Of a stretch of 64,000 nucleotides of DNA, positions 1 through 13,200 are shown one piece after another (the stretch's first letter is position 1; every line of letters begins with the position of its first letter). A program made the position numbers and the translations under genes. The DNA is from Isoperla grammatica (taxonomy: Eukaryota > Arthropoda > Insecta > Plecoptera > Perlodidae). The notes beneath the pieces are model-generated. The model had not been told where the DNA came from and did not search any database. It saw only the letters and a program-made list of their open reading frames with translations. The DNA lies in assembly GCA_945910005.1 (NCBI GenBank), contig OX246743.1:13436587-13500586 (forward strand), given 5' to 3'.

Positions 1-3000
1 TTCGCCATACTTGCGGCCCTCTTTGCAATCCAAGCGCCGAACAATCTCCCCAATGTGGCTCTCGTCACTACGTCATACTTGCGGCCCTCTTTGCAATCCA
101 AGCGCCTATTAATCTCCCCGATGTGGCTCTCGCCACTCCGCCATACTTGCGGCCCTCTTTGCAATCCAAGCGCCTAACAATCTCCCCAATCTGGCTCTCG
201 TCACTCCACCATACTTGCGGCCCTCTTTGCAAACAAAACGCCTAACAATCTCCCGAATGTGGCTCTCGTTACACCTTCATACTTGCGGCCCTCTTTGCAA
301 TCCAAGCGCCAAACAATCTCCCCAATGTGGCTCTCGTCACACCGTCATACTGGCGGCCCTCTTTGCAATCCAAGCGCCTAACAATCTCCCCAATGTGGCT
401 CTCGCCACTCCGTCATACTTGCGGCCCTCTTTGCAATCTAAGCGCCTTACAATCTCCCCAATGTGGCTCTCGTCACACCGTCATACTTGCGGCCCTCTTT
501 TGCAATCCAAGCGCCTAAATATCTCCCCAATGTGGCTCTCGTCACTCCACCATACTTGCGGCCCTCTTTGCAATCAGAGCGCCTAACAATCTCTCCGTTG
601 TGGCTCTCGCCACTCCGTCATACTTGCGGCCCTCTTTGCAATCAAAGCACTTAACAATCTCCCCGATGTGGCTCTCGCCACTCCGTCATACTTGCGGCCC
701 TTTTTGCAATCAAAGCGCCTAACAATCTCCCAGTGTGGCTCTCGCCACTCCGTCATACTTGCGGCCCTCTTTTCAATACAAGCGTCTAATAATCTCCCCA
801 GTGTTGCTCTCGCCACTCCGTCATACTTGCGGCCCTCTTTGCAATCAGAGCGCCTTACAATCTCCCCGATGTGGCTCTCGCCACTCCGCCATTCTCGCGG
901 CTCGGTTTGCAATCCAAGCGCCTAACAATCTCCCCGATGTGGCTCTCGCCAATCCGCCATTCTTGCGGCCCTCTTTGCAATCCAAGCGCCTAACAATCTC
1001 CCCAATGTGGCTCTCGTCACTCCGTCATACTTGCGGCCCTCTTTGCAATCCAAGCGCCTAACAATCTCCCCAGTGTTGCTCTCGCCACTCCGTCATACTT
1101 GCGGCCCTCTTAGCAATCCAAGCGCCTAACAATCTCCCCAATATGGCTCTATCGACTCCACCATACTTGCGGCCCTCTTTGCAATCAAAACACCTAACAA
1201 CCTCCCCAATGTGGCTCTCGTCACACCTTCATACTTGCGGCCCTCTTTGCAATCCAAGCGCCTAACAATCTCCCCAATGTGGCTCTCGTCACACCGTTAT
1301 ACTTGCGGCCCTCTTTGCCATATAAGCGCCTAACAATCTCCCCAATGTGGCTCTCGTCACTCCACCATACTTGCAGCCCTCTTTGCAATCCAAGCGCCTA
1401 ACAATCTCCCCAGTGTTGCTCTCGCCACTCCGTCATACTTGCGGCCCTCTTTGCAATCCTTGCGCCTAACAATCTCCCCAGTGTGGCTCTCGTCACTCCA
1501 CCATACTTGCGGCCCTCTTTGCAATCCAAGCGCCTAACAAACTCCTCAATGTGGCTCTCGTCACTCCGTCATACTTGCGGCCCTCTTTGCAATCCAAGCG
1601 CTTTACAATCCCCCCAATGTGGCTCTCGTCACACCGTTATACTTGCGGCCCTCTTTGCAATCCAAGCGCCTAACAATCTCCCCAATGTGGCTCTCGTCAC
1701 TCCACCATACTTGCAGCCCTCTTTGCAATCCAAGCGCCTAACAATCTCCCCAGTGTTGCTCTCGCCACTCCGTCATACTTGCGGCCCTCTTACCAATCCT
1801 TGCGCCTAACAATCTCCCCAGTGTGGCTCTCGTCACTCTACCATACTTGCGGCCCTCTTTGCAATCCAAGCGCCTAACAATCTCCCCAATGTGGCTCTCG
1901 TCACTCCACCATACTTGCGGCCCTCTTTGCAATCCAAGCGCCTAACATTCTCCCCGATGTGGCTCTCGCCACTCCGTCATACTTGCGGCCCTCTTTGCAA
2001 TCCAAGCGCCTAACAATCTCCCCAGTGTGGCTCTCGCCACTCCGTCACACTTGCGGCCCTCTTTGCAATCCAAGCGCCTTTCAATCTCCCTTGTGTTGCT
2101 CTCGCCACTCCGTCATACTTGCGGCCCTCTTTGCAATCCAAGCGCCTAACAATCTCCCCAGTGTGGCTCTCGTCACACCGTCATACTTGCGGCCCTCTTT
2201 GCAATCTAAGCGCCTAACAATCTCCCCAATATGGCTCTCGTCACTCCACCATACTTGCGGCCCTCTTTGCAATCCAAGCGCCTTACAATCTCCCCAATGT
2301 GGCTCTCGTCACACCGTCATACTTGCGGCCGTCTTTGCAATCCAATCGCCTTACAATCTCCCCAATGTGGCTCTCGCCACTCCGTCATACTTGCGGCCCT
2401 CTTTGCAATCCAAGCGCCTCACAATCTCCCCAAGATGGCACTTTCACTCCGTCACTATGCGGCCCTCTTTGCAATCCAAGCAACTAACAATCTCTCCAAT
2501 GTGGCTCTCGTCACTCCGTCATACTTGCGGCCCTCTTTGCAATCCAAGCGCCTTACAATCTCCCCAATGTGGCTCTCGTCACACCGCCATACTAGCGGCC
2601 CTCTTTGCAATCACAGCGCCTAACATCTCCCCAATGTGGCTCTCGGCACTCCGTCATACTTGCGGCCCTCTTTGCAATCAGATCGCCTTACAATCTCCCC
2701 AATGTGGCTCTCGTCACTCCGTCATACTTGCGGCCCTCTTTGCAATCAGAGCGCCTTACAATCTCCCCGATGTGGCTCTTGCCACTCCGCCATTCTCGCG
2801 GCTCGGTTTGCAATCCAAGCGCCTAACAATTTCCCCGATGTGGCTCTCGTCACTCCACCATACTTGCGGCCCTCTTTGCAATCCAAGCGCCTTTCAATCT
2901 CCCTTGTGTTGCTCTCGCCACTCCGTCATACTTGCGGCCCTCTTTGCAATCCAAGCGCCTAACAATCTCCCCAGTGTGGCTCTCGTCACACCGTCATACT

Positions 3001-6000
3001 TGCGGCCCCTTTTTGCAATCCAAGCGCCTAACAATCTCCCCAATATGGCTCTCGTCACTCCACCATACTTGCGGCCCTCTTTGCAATCAAAACGCCTAAC
3101 AATCTCCCTAATGTGGCTCTCGTCACACCTTCATACTTGCGGCCCTCTTTGCAATCCAAGCGCCTAACAATCTCCCCAATGTGGCTCTCGTCACACCGTC
3201 ATACTTGCGGCCGTCTTTGCAATCCAATCGCCTAACAATCTCCCCAATGTGGCTCTCGCCACTCCGTCATACTTGCGGCCCTCTTTGCAATCCAAGCGCC
3301 TAACAATCTCCCTTGTGTTGCTCTCGCCACTCCGTCATACTTGCGGCCCTCTTTGCAATCCAAGCGCCTAACAATCTCCCCAATGTGGCTCTCGTCACTC
3401 TGTCATACTCGCGGCCTTCTTTGCAATCAGAGCGCCTTACAATCTCCCCGATGTGGATCTCGCCAATCCGCCATTCTTGCGGCCCTCTTTGCAATCCAAG
3501 CGCCTAACAATCTCCCCAATGTGGCTCTCGTCACTCCGTCATACTTGCGGCCCTCTTTGCAATCCAAGCGCCTAACAATCTGCCCAGTGTTGCTCTCGCC
3601 ACTCCGTCATACTTGCGGCCCTCTTAGCAATCCAAGCGCCTAACAATCTCCCCAATATGGCTCTATCCACTCCACCATACTTGCGGCCCTCTTTGCAATC
3701 AAAACACCTAACAACCTCCCCAATGTGGCTCTCGTCACACCTTCATACTTGCGGCCCTCTTTGCAATCCAAGCGCTTAACAATCTCCCCAATGTGGCTCT
3801 CGTCACACCGTTATACTTGCGGCCCTCTTTGCCATATAAGCGCCTAACAATCTCCCCAATGTGGCTCTCGTCACTCCACCATACTTGCAGCCCTCTTTGC
3901 AATCCAAGCGCCTAACAATCTCCCCAGTGTTGCTCTCGCCACTCCGTCATACTTGCGTCCCTCTTTGCAATCCTTGCGCCTAACAATCTCCCCAGTGTGG
4001 CTCTCGTCACTCCACAATACTTGCGGCCCTCTTTGCAATCCAAGCGCCTAACAAACTCCTCAATGTGGCTCTCGTCACTCCGTCATACTTGCGGCCCTCT
4101 TTGCAATCCAAGCGCCTAACAATCTCCCCAATGTGGCTCTCGTCACACCGTCATACTTGCGGCCGTCTTTGCAATCCAATCGCCTAACAATCTCCCCAAT
4201 GTGGCTCTCGCCACTCCGTCATACTTGCGGCCCTCTTTGCAATCCAAGCGCCTAACAATCTCCCTTGTGTTGCTCTCGCCACTCCGTCATACTTGCGGCC
4301 CTCTTTGCAATCCAAGCGCCTAACAATCTCCCCAATGTGGCTCTCGTCACTCTGTCATACTCGCGGCCTTCTTTGCAATCAGAGCGCCTTACAATCTCCC
4401 CGATGTGGATCTCGCCAATCCGCCATTCTTGCGGCCCTCTTTGCAATCCAAGCGCCTAACAATCTCCCCAATGTGGCTCTCGTCACTCCGTCATACTTGC
4501 GGCCCTCTTTGCAATCCAAGCGCCTAACAATCTCCCCAGTGTTGCTCTCGCCACTCCGTCATACTTGCGGCCCTCTTAGCAATCCAAGCGCCTAATAATC
4601 TCCCCAATATGGCTCTATCCACTCCACCATACTTGCGGCCCTCTTTGCAATCAAAACACCTAACAACCTCCCCAATGTGGCTCTCGTCACACCTTCATAC
4701 TTGCGGCCCTCTTTGCAATCCAAGCGCTTAACAATATCCCCAATGTGGCTCTCGTCACACCGTTATACTTGCGGCCCTCTTTGCCATATAAGCGCCTAAC
4801 AATCTCCCCAATGTGGCTCTCGTCACTCCACCATACTTGCAGCCCTCTTTGCAATCCAAGCGCCTAACAATCTCCCCAGTGTTGCTCTCGCCACTCCGTC
4901 ATACTTGCGTCCCTCTTTGCAATCCTTGCGCCTAACAATCTCCCCAGTGTGGCTCTCGTCACTCCACCATACTTGCGGCCCTCTTTGCAATCCAAGCGCC
5001 TAACAAACTCCTCAATGTGGCTCTCGTCACTCCGTCATACTTGCGGCCCTCTTTGCAATCCAAGCGCCTAACAATCCCCCTAATGTGGCTCTCGTCATAC
5101 CGTTATACTTGCGGCCCTCTTTGCAATCCAAGCGCCTAACAATCTCCCCAATGTGGCTCTCGGTACTCCACCATACTTGCAGCCCTCTTTGCAATCCAAG
5201 CGCCTAACAATCTCCCCAGTGTTGCTCTCGCCACTCCGTCATACTTGCGGCCCTCTTACCAATCCTTGCGCCTAACAATCTCCCCAGTGTGGCTCTCGTC
5301 ACTCCACCATACTTGCGGCCCTCTTTGCAATCCAAGCGCCTAACAATCTCCCCAATGTGGCTCTCGTCACTCCGCCATTCTTGCGGCCCTCTTTACAATC
5401 TAAGCGCCTAACAATCTCCCCAGTGTTGCTCTCGCCACTCCGTCATACTTGCGGCCCTCTTTGCAATCCAAGCGCCTAACAATCTCCCCAATATGGCTCT
5501 CGTCACTCCACCATACTTGCGGCCCTCTTTGCAATCAAAACGCCTAACAATCTCCCCAATGTGACTCTCGTCACACCTTCATACTTGCGGCCCTCTTTTC
5601 AATCCAAGCGCCTAACAATCTCCCTGATGTGGCTCTCGTCACTCCGCCATACTTGCGGCCCTCTTTGCAATCCAAGCGCCTAACAATCTCCCCAATATGG
5701 CTCTCGTCACTCCACCATACTTGCGGCCCTCTTTGCAATCAAAACGCCTAACAATCTCCCTAATGTGACTCTCGTCACACCTTCATACTTGCGGCCCTCT
5801 TTGCAATCCAAGCGCCTAACAATCTCCCCAATGTGGCTCTCGTCACACCGTCATACTTGCGGCCGTCTTTGCAATCCAATCGCCTAACAATCTCCCCAAT
5901 GTGGCTCTCGCCACTCCGTCATACTTGCGGCCCTCTTTGCAATCCAAGCGCCTCACAATCTCCCCAAGATGGCACTTTCACTCCGTCACTCTTGCGGCCC

Positions 6001-7300
6001 TCTTTGCAATCCAAGCACCTAACAATCTCTCCAATGTGGCTCTCGTCACTCCGTCATACTTGCGGCCCTCTTTGCAATCCAAGCGCCTTACAATCTCCCC
6101 AATGTGGCTCTCGTCACACCGCCATACTCGCGGCCCTCTTTGCAATCAGAGCGCCAAACATCTCCCCAATGTGGCTCTCGGAACTCCGTCATACTTGCGG
6201 CCCTCTTTGCAATTAGATCGCCTAACAATCTCCCCAATGTGGCTCTCGTCACTCCGTCATACTTGCGGCCCTCTTTGCAATCAGAGCGCCTTACAATCTC
6301 CCCGATGTGGCTCTCGCCACTCCGCCATTCTTGCGGCCCGGTTTGCAATCCAAGCGCCAAACAATCTCCCAGATGTGGCTCTCGTCACTCCACCATACTT
6401 GCGGCCCTCTTTGCAATCCAAGCGCCTTTCAATCTCCCTTGTTTTGCTCTCGCCACTCCGTCATACTTGCGGCCCTCTTTGCAATCCAAGCGCCTAATAA
6501 TCTCCCCAGTGTGGCTCTCGTCACACCGTCATACTTGCGGCCCTCTTTGCAATCCAAGCGCCTAACAATCTCCCCAATATGGCTCTCGTCACTCCACCAT
6601 ACTTGCGGCCTTCTTTGCAATCCAAGCGCCTAACAATCTCCCCAATGTGGCTCTCGTCACACCGTCATACTTGCGGCCGTCTTTGCAATCCAATCGCCTA
6701 ACAATCTCCCCAATGTGGCTCTCGCCACTCCGTCATACTTGCGGCCCTATTTGCAATCCAAGCGCCTCACAATCTCCCCAAGATGGCACTTTCACTCCGT
6801 CACTCTTGCGGCCCTCTTTGCAATCCAAGCACCTAACAATCTCTCCAATGTGGCTCTCGTCACTCCGTCATACTTGCGGCCCTCTTTGCAATCCAAGCGC
6901 CTTACAATCTCCCCAATGTGGCTCTCGTCACACCGCCATACTAGCGGCCCTCTTTGCAATCACAGCGCCTAACATCTCCCCAATGTGGCTCTCGTCACAC
7001 CGTCAAACCTGCGGCCCTCTTTGCAATCCAAGCGTTTGACAATCTTCCCAATGTGGCTCTCGTCACACCGTCATACTTGCGGCCCTCTTTGCAATCCAAG
7101 CGCCTAACAATCTCCCCAATGTGGCTCTCGGCACACCACCATACTTGCGGCCCTCTTTGCAACCAAGTGCCTAACATCTCCCCAATGTGGCTCTCGCCAC
7201 TCCGTCATACTTGCGGCCCTCTTTTGCAATCCAAGCGCCTAACAATCTCCCCGATGTGGCTCTCGCCACTCCGCCATACTTGCGGCCCTCTTTGCAATCA
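1..7300 (+). repeat. Large satellite duplication A, copy 1
   Basis: Bases 1 to about 7300 recur at 10265-17496 with only scattered differences. The offset is 10264 up to about 3.8 kb and 10196 after it, which is one 68-bp unit lost in copy 2. Similarity stops near 7300, where this copy reads GCAATCAGAGCGCC and the other GCAATCCAAGCGCC, followed by a different unit order. The copy starts before the window, so its full length is unknown. Confidence 0.93.
3171..5074 (+). repeat. Tandem pair of a 952-bp (14-mer) higher-order unit
   Basis: Two adjacent units, 3171-4122 and 4123-5074, share the same order of 14 monomer variants. Each opens with the unit carrying CGGCCGTCTTTGC and CCAATCGCC, followed by the TTGTGTTGCTCTC unit, the GTGGATCTCGCC unit, the CTCTTAGCAATCC unit and the GCCATATAAGCG unit. 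Only a few substitutions separate them, such as CCACAATAC against CCACCATAC. Confidence 0.9.
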
Positions 7301-8197
7301 GAGCGCCTAACAATCTCCCCGATGTGGCTGTCGCCACTCCACCATACTTGCGGCCCTCTTTGCAATCCAAGCGCCAAACAATCTCCCCAATGTGGCTCTC
7401 GTCACACCGTCATACTGGCGGCCCTCTTTGCAATCCAAGCGCCTAACAATCTCTCCAAGGTGGCTCTCGTCACACCGTCATACTTGCGGCCCTCTTTGCA
7501 ATCCAAGCGCCTAACAATCTCCCCAATGTCCCGATGTGGCTCTCGTCACTCCGCCATACTTGCGGCCCTCTTTGCAATCAGAGCGCCTATTAATCTCCCC
7601 GATGTGGCTCTCGCCACTCCGCCATTCTTGCGGCCCTCTTTGCAATCCAAGCGCCTAACAATCTCCCCAATATGGCTCTCGGCACTCCACCATACTTGCG
7701 GCCCTCTTTGCAATCCAAGCGCCTGACAATCTCCCCAATGTGGCTCTCGCCACTCCGTCATACTTGCGGCCCTCTTTGCAATCAGAGCGCCTATTAATCT
7801 CCCTGATGTGGCTCTCGCCACTCCGCCATTCTTGCGGCCCTCTTTGCAATCTAAGCGCCTAACAATCTCCCCAATATGGATCTCGGCACTCCACCATACT
7901 TGCGGCCCTCTTTGCAATCCAAGCGCCTAACAATCTCCCCAGTGTGGCTCTCGCCACTCCGTCATACTTGCGGCCCTCTTTTCAATCCAAGCGCCTAACA
8001 ATCTCCCCAGTGTGGCTCTCGCCACTCCGTCATACATGCGGCCCTCTTTGCAATCCAAGCGCCTAACAATCTCCCCAATGTGGCTCTCATCACACCGTCA
8101 TACTTGCGGCCCTCTTTGCAATCCAAGCGCCTAACAATCTCCCGATGTGGCTCTCGCCACTCTATCATACTTGCGGCCCTCTTTTTAATCCAAGTGC

Positions 8198-9152
8198 CTA
8201 ACAATCTCCCCAGTGTGGCTCTCGCCACTCCGTCTTACTTGCGGCCCTCTTTGCAATCCAAGCGCCTAACAATCTCCCCAATGTGGCTCTCATCACACCG
8301 TCATACTTGCGGCCCTCTTTGCAATCAGGGCGCCTAACAATCTCACCGATGTGGCTCTCGCCACTTCGCCATACATGCGGCCCTCTTTGCAATCGAAGCG
8401 CCTAACAATCTCCCCAATGTGGCTCTCGCCACACCGTCATACTTGCGGCCCTCTTTGCAATCCAAGCGCCTTACAATCTCCCCAATGTGGCTCTCGTCAC
8501 TCCGTCATACTTGCGGCCCTCGTTGCAATCCAAGCGCATAACAATCTCTCCGATGTGGCTCTCGCCACTCCGCCATACTTGCGGCCCTCTTTGCAATCCA
8601 AGCGCCTAACAATCTCCCCAATCTGGCTCTCGTCACTCCACCATATTTGCGGCCCTCTCTGCAATCAAAACGCCTAACAATCTCCCTAATGTGGCTCTCG
8701 TCACACCTTCATACTTGCGGCCCTCTTTGCAATCCAAGCGCCTAACAATCTCCCCAATGTGGCTCTCGTCACACCGTCATACTTGCGGCCCTCTTTGCAA
8801 TCCAAGCGCCTAACAATCTCCCCAATGTGGCTCTCGCCACTCCGTCATACTTGCGGCCCTCTTTGCAATCCAAGCGCCTAATAATCTCCCCAGTGTGGCT
8901 CTCGCCACCCCGTCATACTTGCGGCCCTCTTTGCAATCAAAACGCCTAACATCTCCCCAATGTGGCTCTCGTCACACCGCCATACTTGCGGCCCTCTTTG
9001 CAATCAGAGCGCCTAACAATCTCACCGATGTGGCTCTCGCCATTTTGCCATACTTGCGGCCCTCTTTGCAATCCAAGCGCCTAACAATCTCCCGAATGTG
9101 GCACTCGCCACTCCGTTATACTTGCGGCCCTCTTTTCAATCCAAGCGCCTAA
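8198..9152 (+). repeat. Recurring satellite block D, copy 1
   Basis: Block recognised by a rare unit with CAGGGCGCC, then TTCGCCATACATGCGG and GCAATCGAAGCGCC. The same ordered units recur at 26380-27334, 29681-30635, 31516-31995 and 62903-63858, and in part at about 21015-21780. The offset from this copy to the 26380 copy is 18182 bp over nearly the full length, which argues for block duplication rather than chance similarity. The 26380 copy differs from this one in its last unit. Confidence 0.85.
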
Positions 9153-10264
9153 CAATCTCCCCAATCTGGCTCTCGTCACTCCACCATACTTGCGGCCCTC
9201 TTTGCAATCAAAACGCCTAACTATCTCCCTAATGTGGCTCTCGTTACACCTTCATACTTGCGGCCCTCTTTGCAATCCAAGCGCCAAACAATCTCCCCAA
9301 TGTGGCTCTCGTCACACCGTCATACTGGCGGCCCTCTTTGCAATCCAATTGCCTAACAATCTCACCGATGTGGCTCTCGCCACTTCGCCATACTTGCGGC
9401 CCTCTTTGCAATCCAAGCGCCTAACAATCTCCCGAATGTGGTTCTCGTCACACCGTCTCACTTGCGGCCCTCTTTGCAATCCAAGCGCCTTACAATCTCC
9501 CCAATGTGGCTCTCGTCACACCGTCATACTTGCGGCTCTCTTTGCAATCCAAGCGCCTCACAATCTCCCCAAGGTTGCACTTTCACTCCGTCACTCTTGC
9601 GGCCCTCTTTGCAATCCAAGCGCCTTACAATCTCTCCAATGTGGCTCTCGTCACTCCGTCATACTTGCGGCCCTCTTTGCAATCCAAGCGCCTTACAATC
9701 TCCCCAATGTGGCTCTCGTCACACCGCCATACTCGCGGCCCTCTTTGCAATCAGAGCGCCTAACATCTCCCCAATGTAGCTCTCGGCACTCCGTCATACT
9801 TGCGGCCCTCTTTGCAATCAGATCGCCTTACAATCTCCCCAATGTGGCTCTCGTCACTCCGTCATACTTGCGGCCCTCTTTGCAATCAGAGCGCCTTACA
9901 ATCTCCCCGATGTGCTCTCGCCACTCCGTCATACTTGCGGCCCTCTTTGCAATCCAAGCGCCTCTCAATCTCCCTTGTGTTGCTCTCGCCACTCCGTCAT
10001 ACTTGCGGCCCTCTTTGCAATCCAAGCGCCTAACAATCTCCCCAGTGTGGCTCTCGTCACACCGTCATACTTGCGGCCCTCTTTGCAATCCAAGCGCATA
10101 ACAATCTCCCCAATGTGGCTCTCGCCACTCCGTCATACTTGCGGCCCTCTTTGCAATCAGAGCGCCTAACAGTCTCCCCGATGTGGCTCTCGCCACTCCG
10201 CCATACTTGCGGCCCTCTTTGCAATCCAAGCGCCTAACAATCTCCCCAATGTGGCTCTCGCCAC

Positions 10265-13200
10265 TTCGCCATACTTGCGGCCCTCTTTGCAATCCAAGCG
10301 CCGAACAATCTCCCCAATGTGGCTCTCGTCACTACGTCATACTTGCGGCCCTCTTTGCAATCCAAGCGCCTAACAATCTACCCGATGTGGCTCTCGCCAC
10401 TCCGCCATACTTGCGGCCCTCTTTGCAATCCAAGCGCCTAACAATCTCCCCAATCTGGCTCTCGTCACTCCACCATACTTGCGGCCCTCTTTGCAAACAA
10501 AACGCCTAACAATCTCCCGAATGTGGCTCTCGTTACACCTTCATACTTGCGGCCCTCTTTGCAATCCAAGCGCCAAACAATCTCCCCAATGTGGCTCTCG
10601 TCACACCGTCATACTGGCGGCCCTCTTTGCAATCCAAGCGCCTAACAATCTCCCCAATGTGGCTCTCGCCACTCCGTCATACTTGCGGCCCTCTTTGCAA
10701 TCTAAGCGCCTAACAATCTCCCCAATGTGGCTCTCGTCACACCGTCATACTTGCGGCCCTCTTTTGCAATCCAAGCGCCTAAATATCTCCCCAATGTGGC
10801 TCTCGTCACTCCACCATACTTGCGGCCCTCTTTGCAATCAGAGCGCCTAACAATCTCTCCGTTGTGGCTCTCGCCACTCCGTCATACTTGCGGCCCTCTT
10901 TGCAATCAAAGCACTTAACAATCTCCCCGATGTGGCTCTCGCCACTCCGTCATACTTGCGGCCCTTTTTGCAATCAAAGCGCCTAACAATCTCCCAGTGT
11001 GGCTCTCGCCACTCCGTCATACTTGCGGCCCTCTTTTCAATACAAGCGTCTAATAATCTCCCCAGTGTTGCTCTCGCCACTCCGTCATACTTGCGGCCCT
11101 CTTTGCAATCAGAGCGCCTTACAATCTCCCCGATGTGGCTCTCGCCACTCCGCCATTCTCGCGGCTCGGTTTGCAATCCAAGCGCCTAACAATCTCCCCG
11201 ATGTGGCTCTCGCCAATCCGCCATTCTTGCGGCCCTCTTTGCAATCCAAGCGCCTAACAATCTCCCCAATGTGGCTCTCGTCACTCCGTCATACTTGCGG
11301 CCCTCTTTGCAATCCAAGCGCCTAACAATCTCCCCAGTGTTGCTCTCGCCACTCCGTCATACTTGCGGCCCTCTTAGCAATCCAAGCGCCTAACAATCTC
11401 CCCAATATGGCTCTATCCACTCCACCATACTTGCGGCCCTCTTTGCAATCAAAACACCTAACAACCTCCCCAATGTGGCTCTCGTCACACCTTCATACTT
11501 GCGGCCCTCTTTGCAATCCAAGCGCCTAACAATCTCCCCAATGTGGCTCTCGTCACACCGTTATACTTGCGGCCCTCTTTGCCATATAAGCGCCTAACAA
11601 TCTCCCCAATGTGGCTCTCGTCACTCCACCATACTTGCAGCCCTCTTTGCAATCCAAGCGCCTAACAATCTCCCCAGTGTTGCTCTCGCCACTCCGTCAT
11701 ACTTGCGGCCCTCTTTGCAATCCTTGCGCCTAACAATCTCCCCAGTGTGGCTCTCGTCACTCCACCATACTTGCGGCCCTCTTTGCAATCCAAGCGCCTA
11801 ACAAACTCCTCAATGTGGCTCTCGTCACTCCGTCATACTTGCGGCCCTCTTTGCAATCCAAGCGCCTAACAATCCCCCCAATGTGGCTCTCGTCACACCG
11901 TTATACTTGCGGCCCTCTTTGCAATCCAAGCGCCTAACAATCTCCCCAATGTGGCTCTCGTCACTCCACCTTACTTGCAGCCCTCTTTGCAATCCAAGCG
12001 CCTAACAATCTCCCCAGTGTTGCTCTCGCCACTCCGTCATACTTGCGGCCCTCTTACCAATCCTTGCGCCTAACAATCTCCCCAGTGTGGCTCTCGTCAC
12101 TCTACCATACTTGCGGCCCTCTTTGCAATCCAAGCGCCTAACAATCTCCCCAATGTGGCTCTCGTCACTCCACCATACTTGCGGCCCTCTTTGCAATCCA
12201 AGCGCCTAACATTCTCCCCGATGTGGCTCTCGCCACTCCGTCATACTTGCGGCCCTCTTTGCAATCCAAGCGCCTAACAATCTCCCCAGTGTGGCTCTCG
12301 CCACTCCGTCACACTTGCGGCCCTCTTTGCAATCCAAGCGCCTTTCAATCTCCCTTGTGTTGCTCTCGCTACTCCGTCATACTTGCGGCCCTCTTTGCAA
12401 TCCAAGCGCCTAACAATCTCCCCAGTGTGGCTCTCGTCACACCGTCATACTTGCGGCCCTCTTTGCAATCTAAGCGCCTAACAATCTCCCCAATATGGCT
12501 CTCGTCACTCCACCATACTTGCGGCCCCCTTTGCAATCCAAGCGCCTAACAATCTCCCCAATGTGGCTCTCGTCACACCGTCATACTTGCGGCCGTCTTT
12601 GCAATCCAATCGCCTTACAATCTCCCCAATGTGGCTCTCGCCACTCCGTCATACTTGCGGCCCTCTTTGCAATCCAAGCGCCTCACAATCTCCCCAAGAT
12701 GGCACTTTCACTCCGTCACTATGCGGCCCTCTTTGCAATCCAAGCACCTAACAATCTCTCCAATGTGGCTCTCGTCACTCCGTCATACTTGCGGCCCTCT
12801 TTGCAATCCAAGCGCCTTACAATCTCCCCAATGTGGCTCTCGTCACACCGCCATACTAGCGGCCCTCTTTGCAATCACAGCGCCTAACATCTCCCCAATG
12901 TGGCTCTCGGCACTCCGTCATACTTGCGGCCCTCTTTGCAATCAGATCGCCTTACAATCTCCCCAATGTGGCTCTCGTCACTCCGTCATACTTGCGGCTC
13001 TCTTTGCAATCAGAGCGCCTTACAATCTCCCCGATGTGGCTCTCGCCACTCCGCCATTCTCGCGGCTCGGTTTGCAATCCAAGCGCCTAACAATTTCCCC
13101 GATGTGGCTCTCGTCACTCCACCATACTTGCGGCCCTCTTTGCAATCCAAGCGCCTTTCAATCTCCCTTGTGTTGCTCTCGCCACTCCGTCATACTTGCG

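Noticed and set aside
1959..3167. 402-codon open frame in the satellite, and many shorter ones of similar composition on both strands
   Set aside because: Each monomer brings one TAA in one of three frames, and since 68 is not a multiple of 3 a frame meets it every third unit. Frames stay open where that unit happens to read TTAC, TTTC, TCAC or has lost a base. The same peptide appears in all three frames, and there is no start context, promoter or domain. Not a gene.
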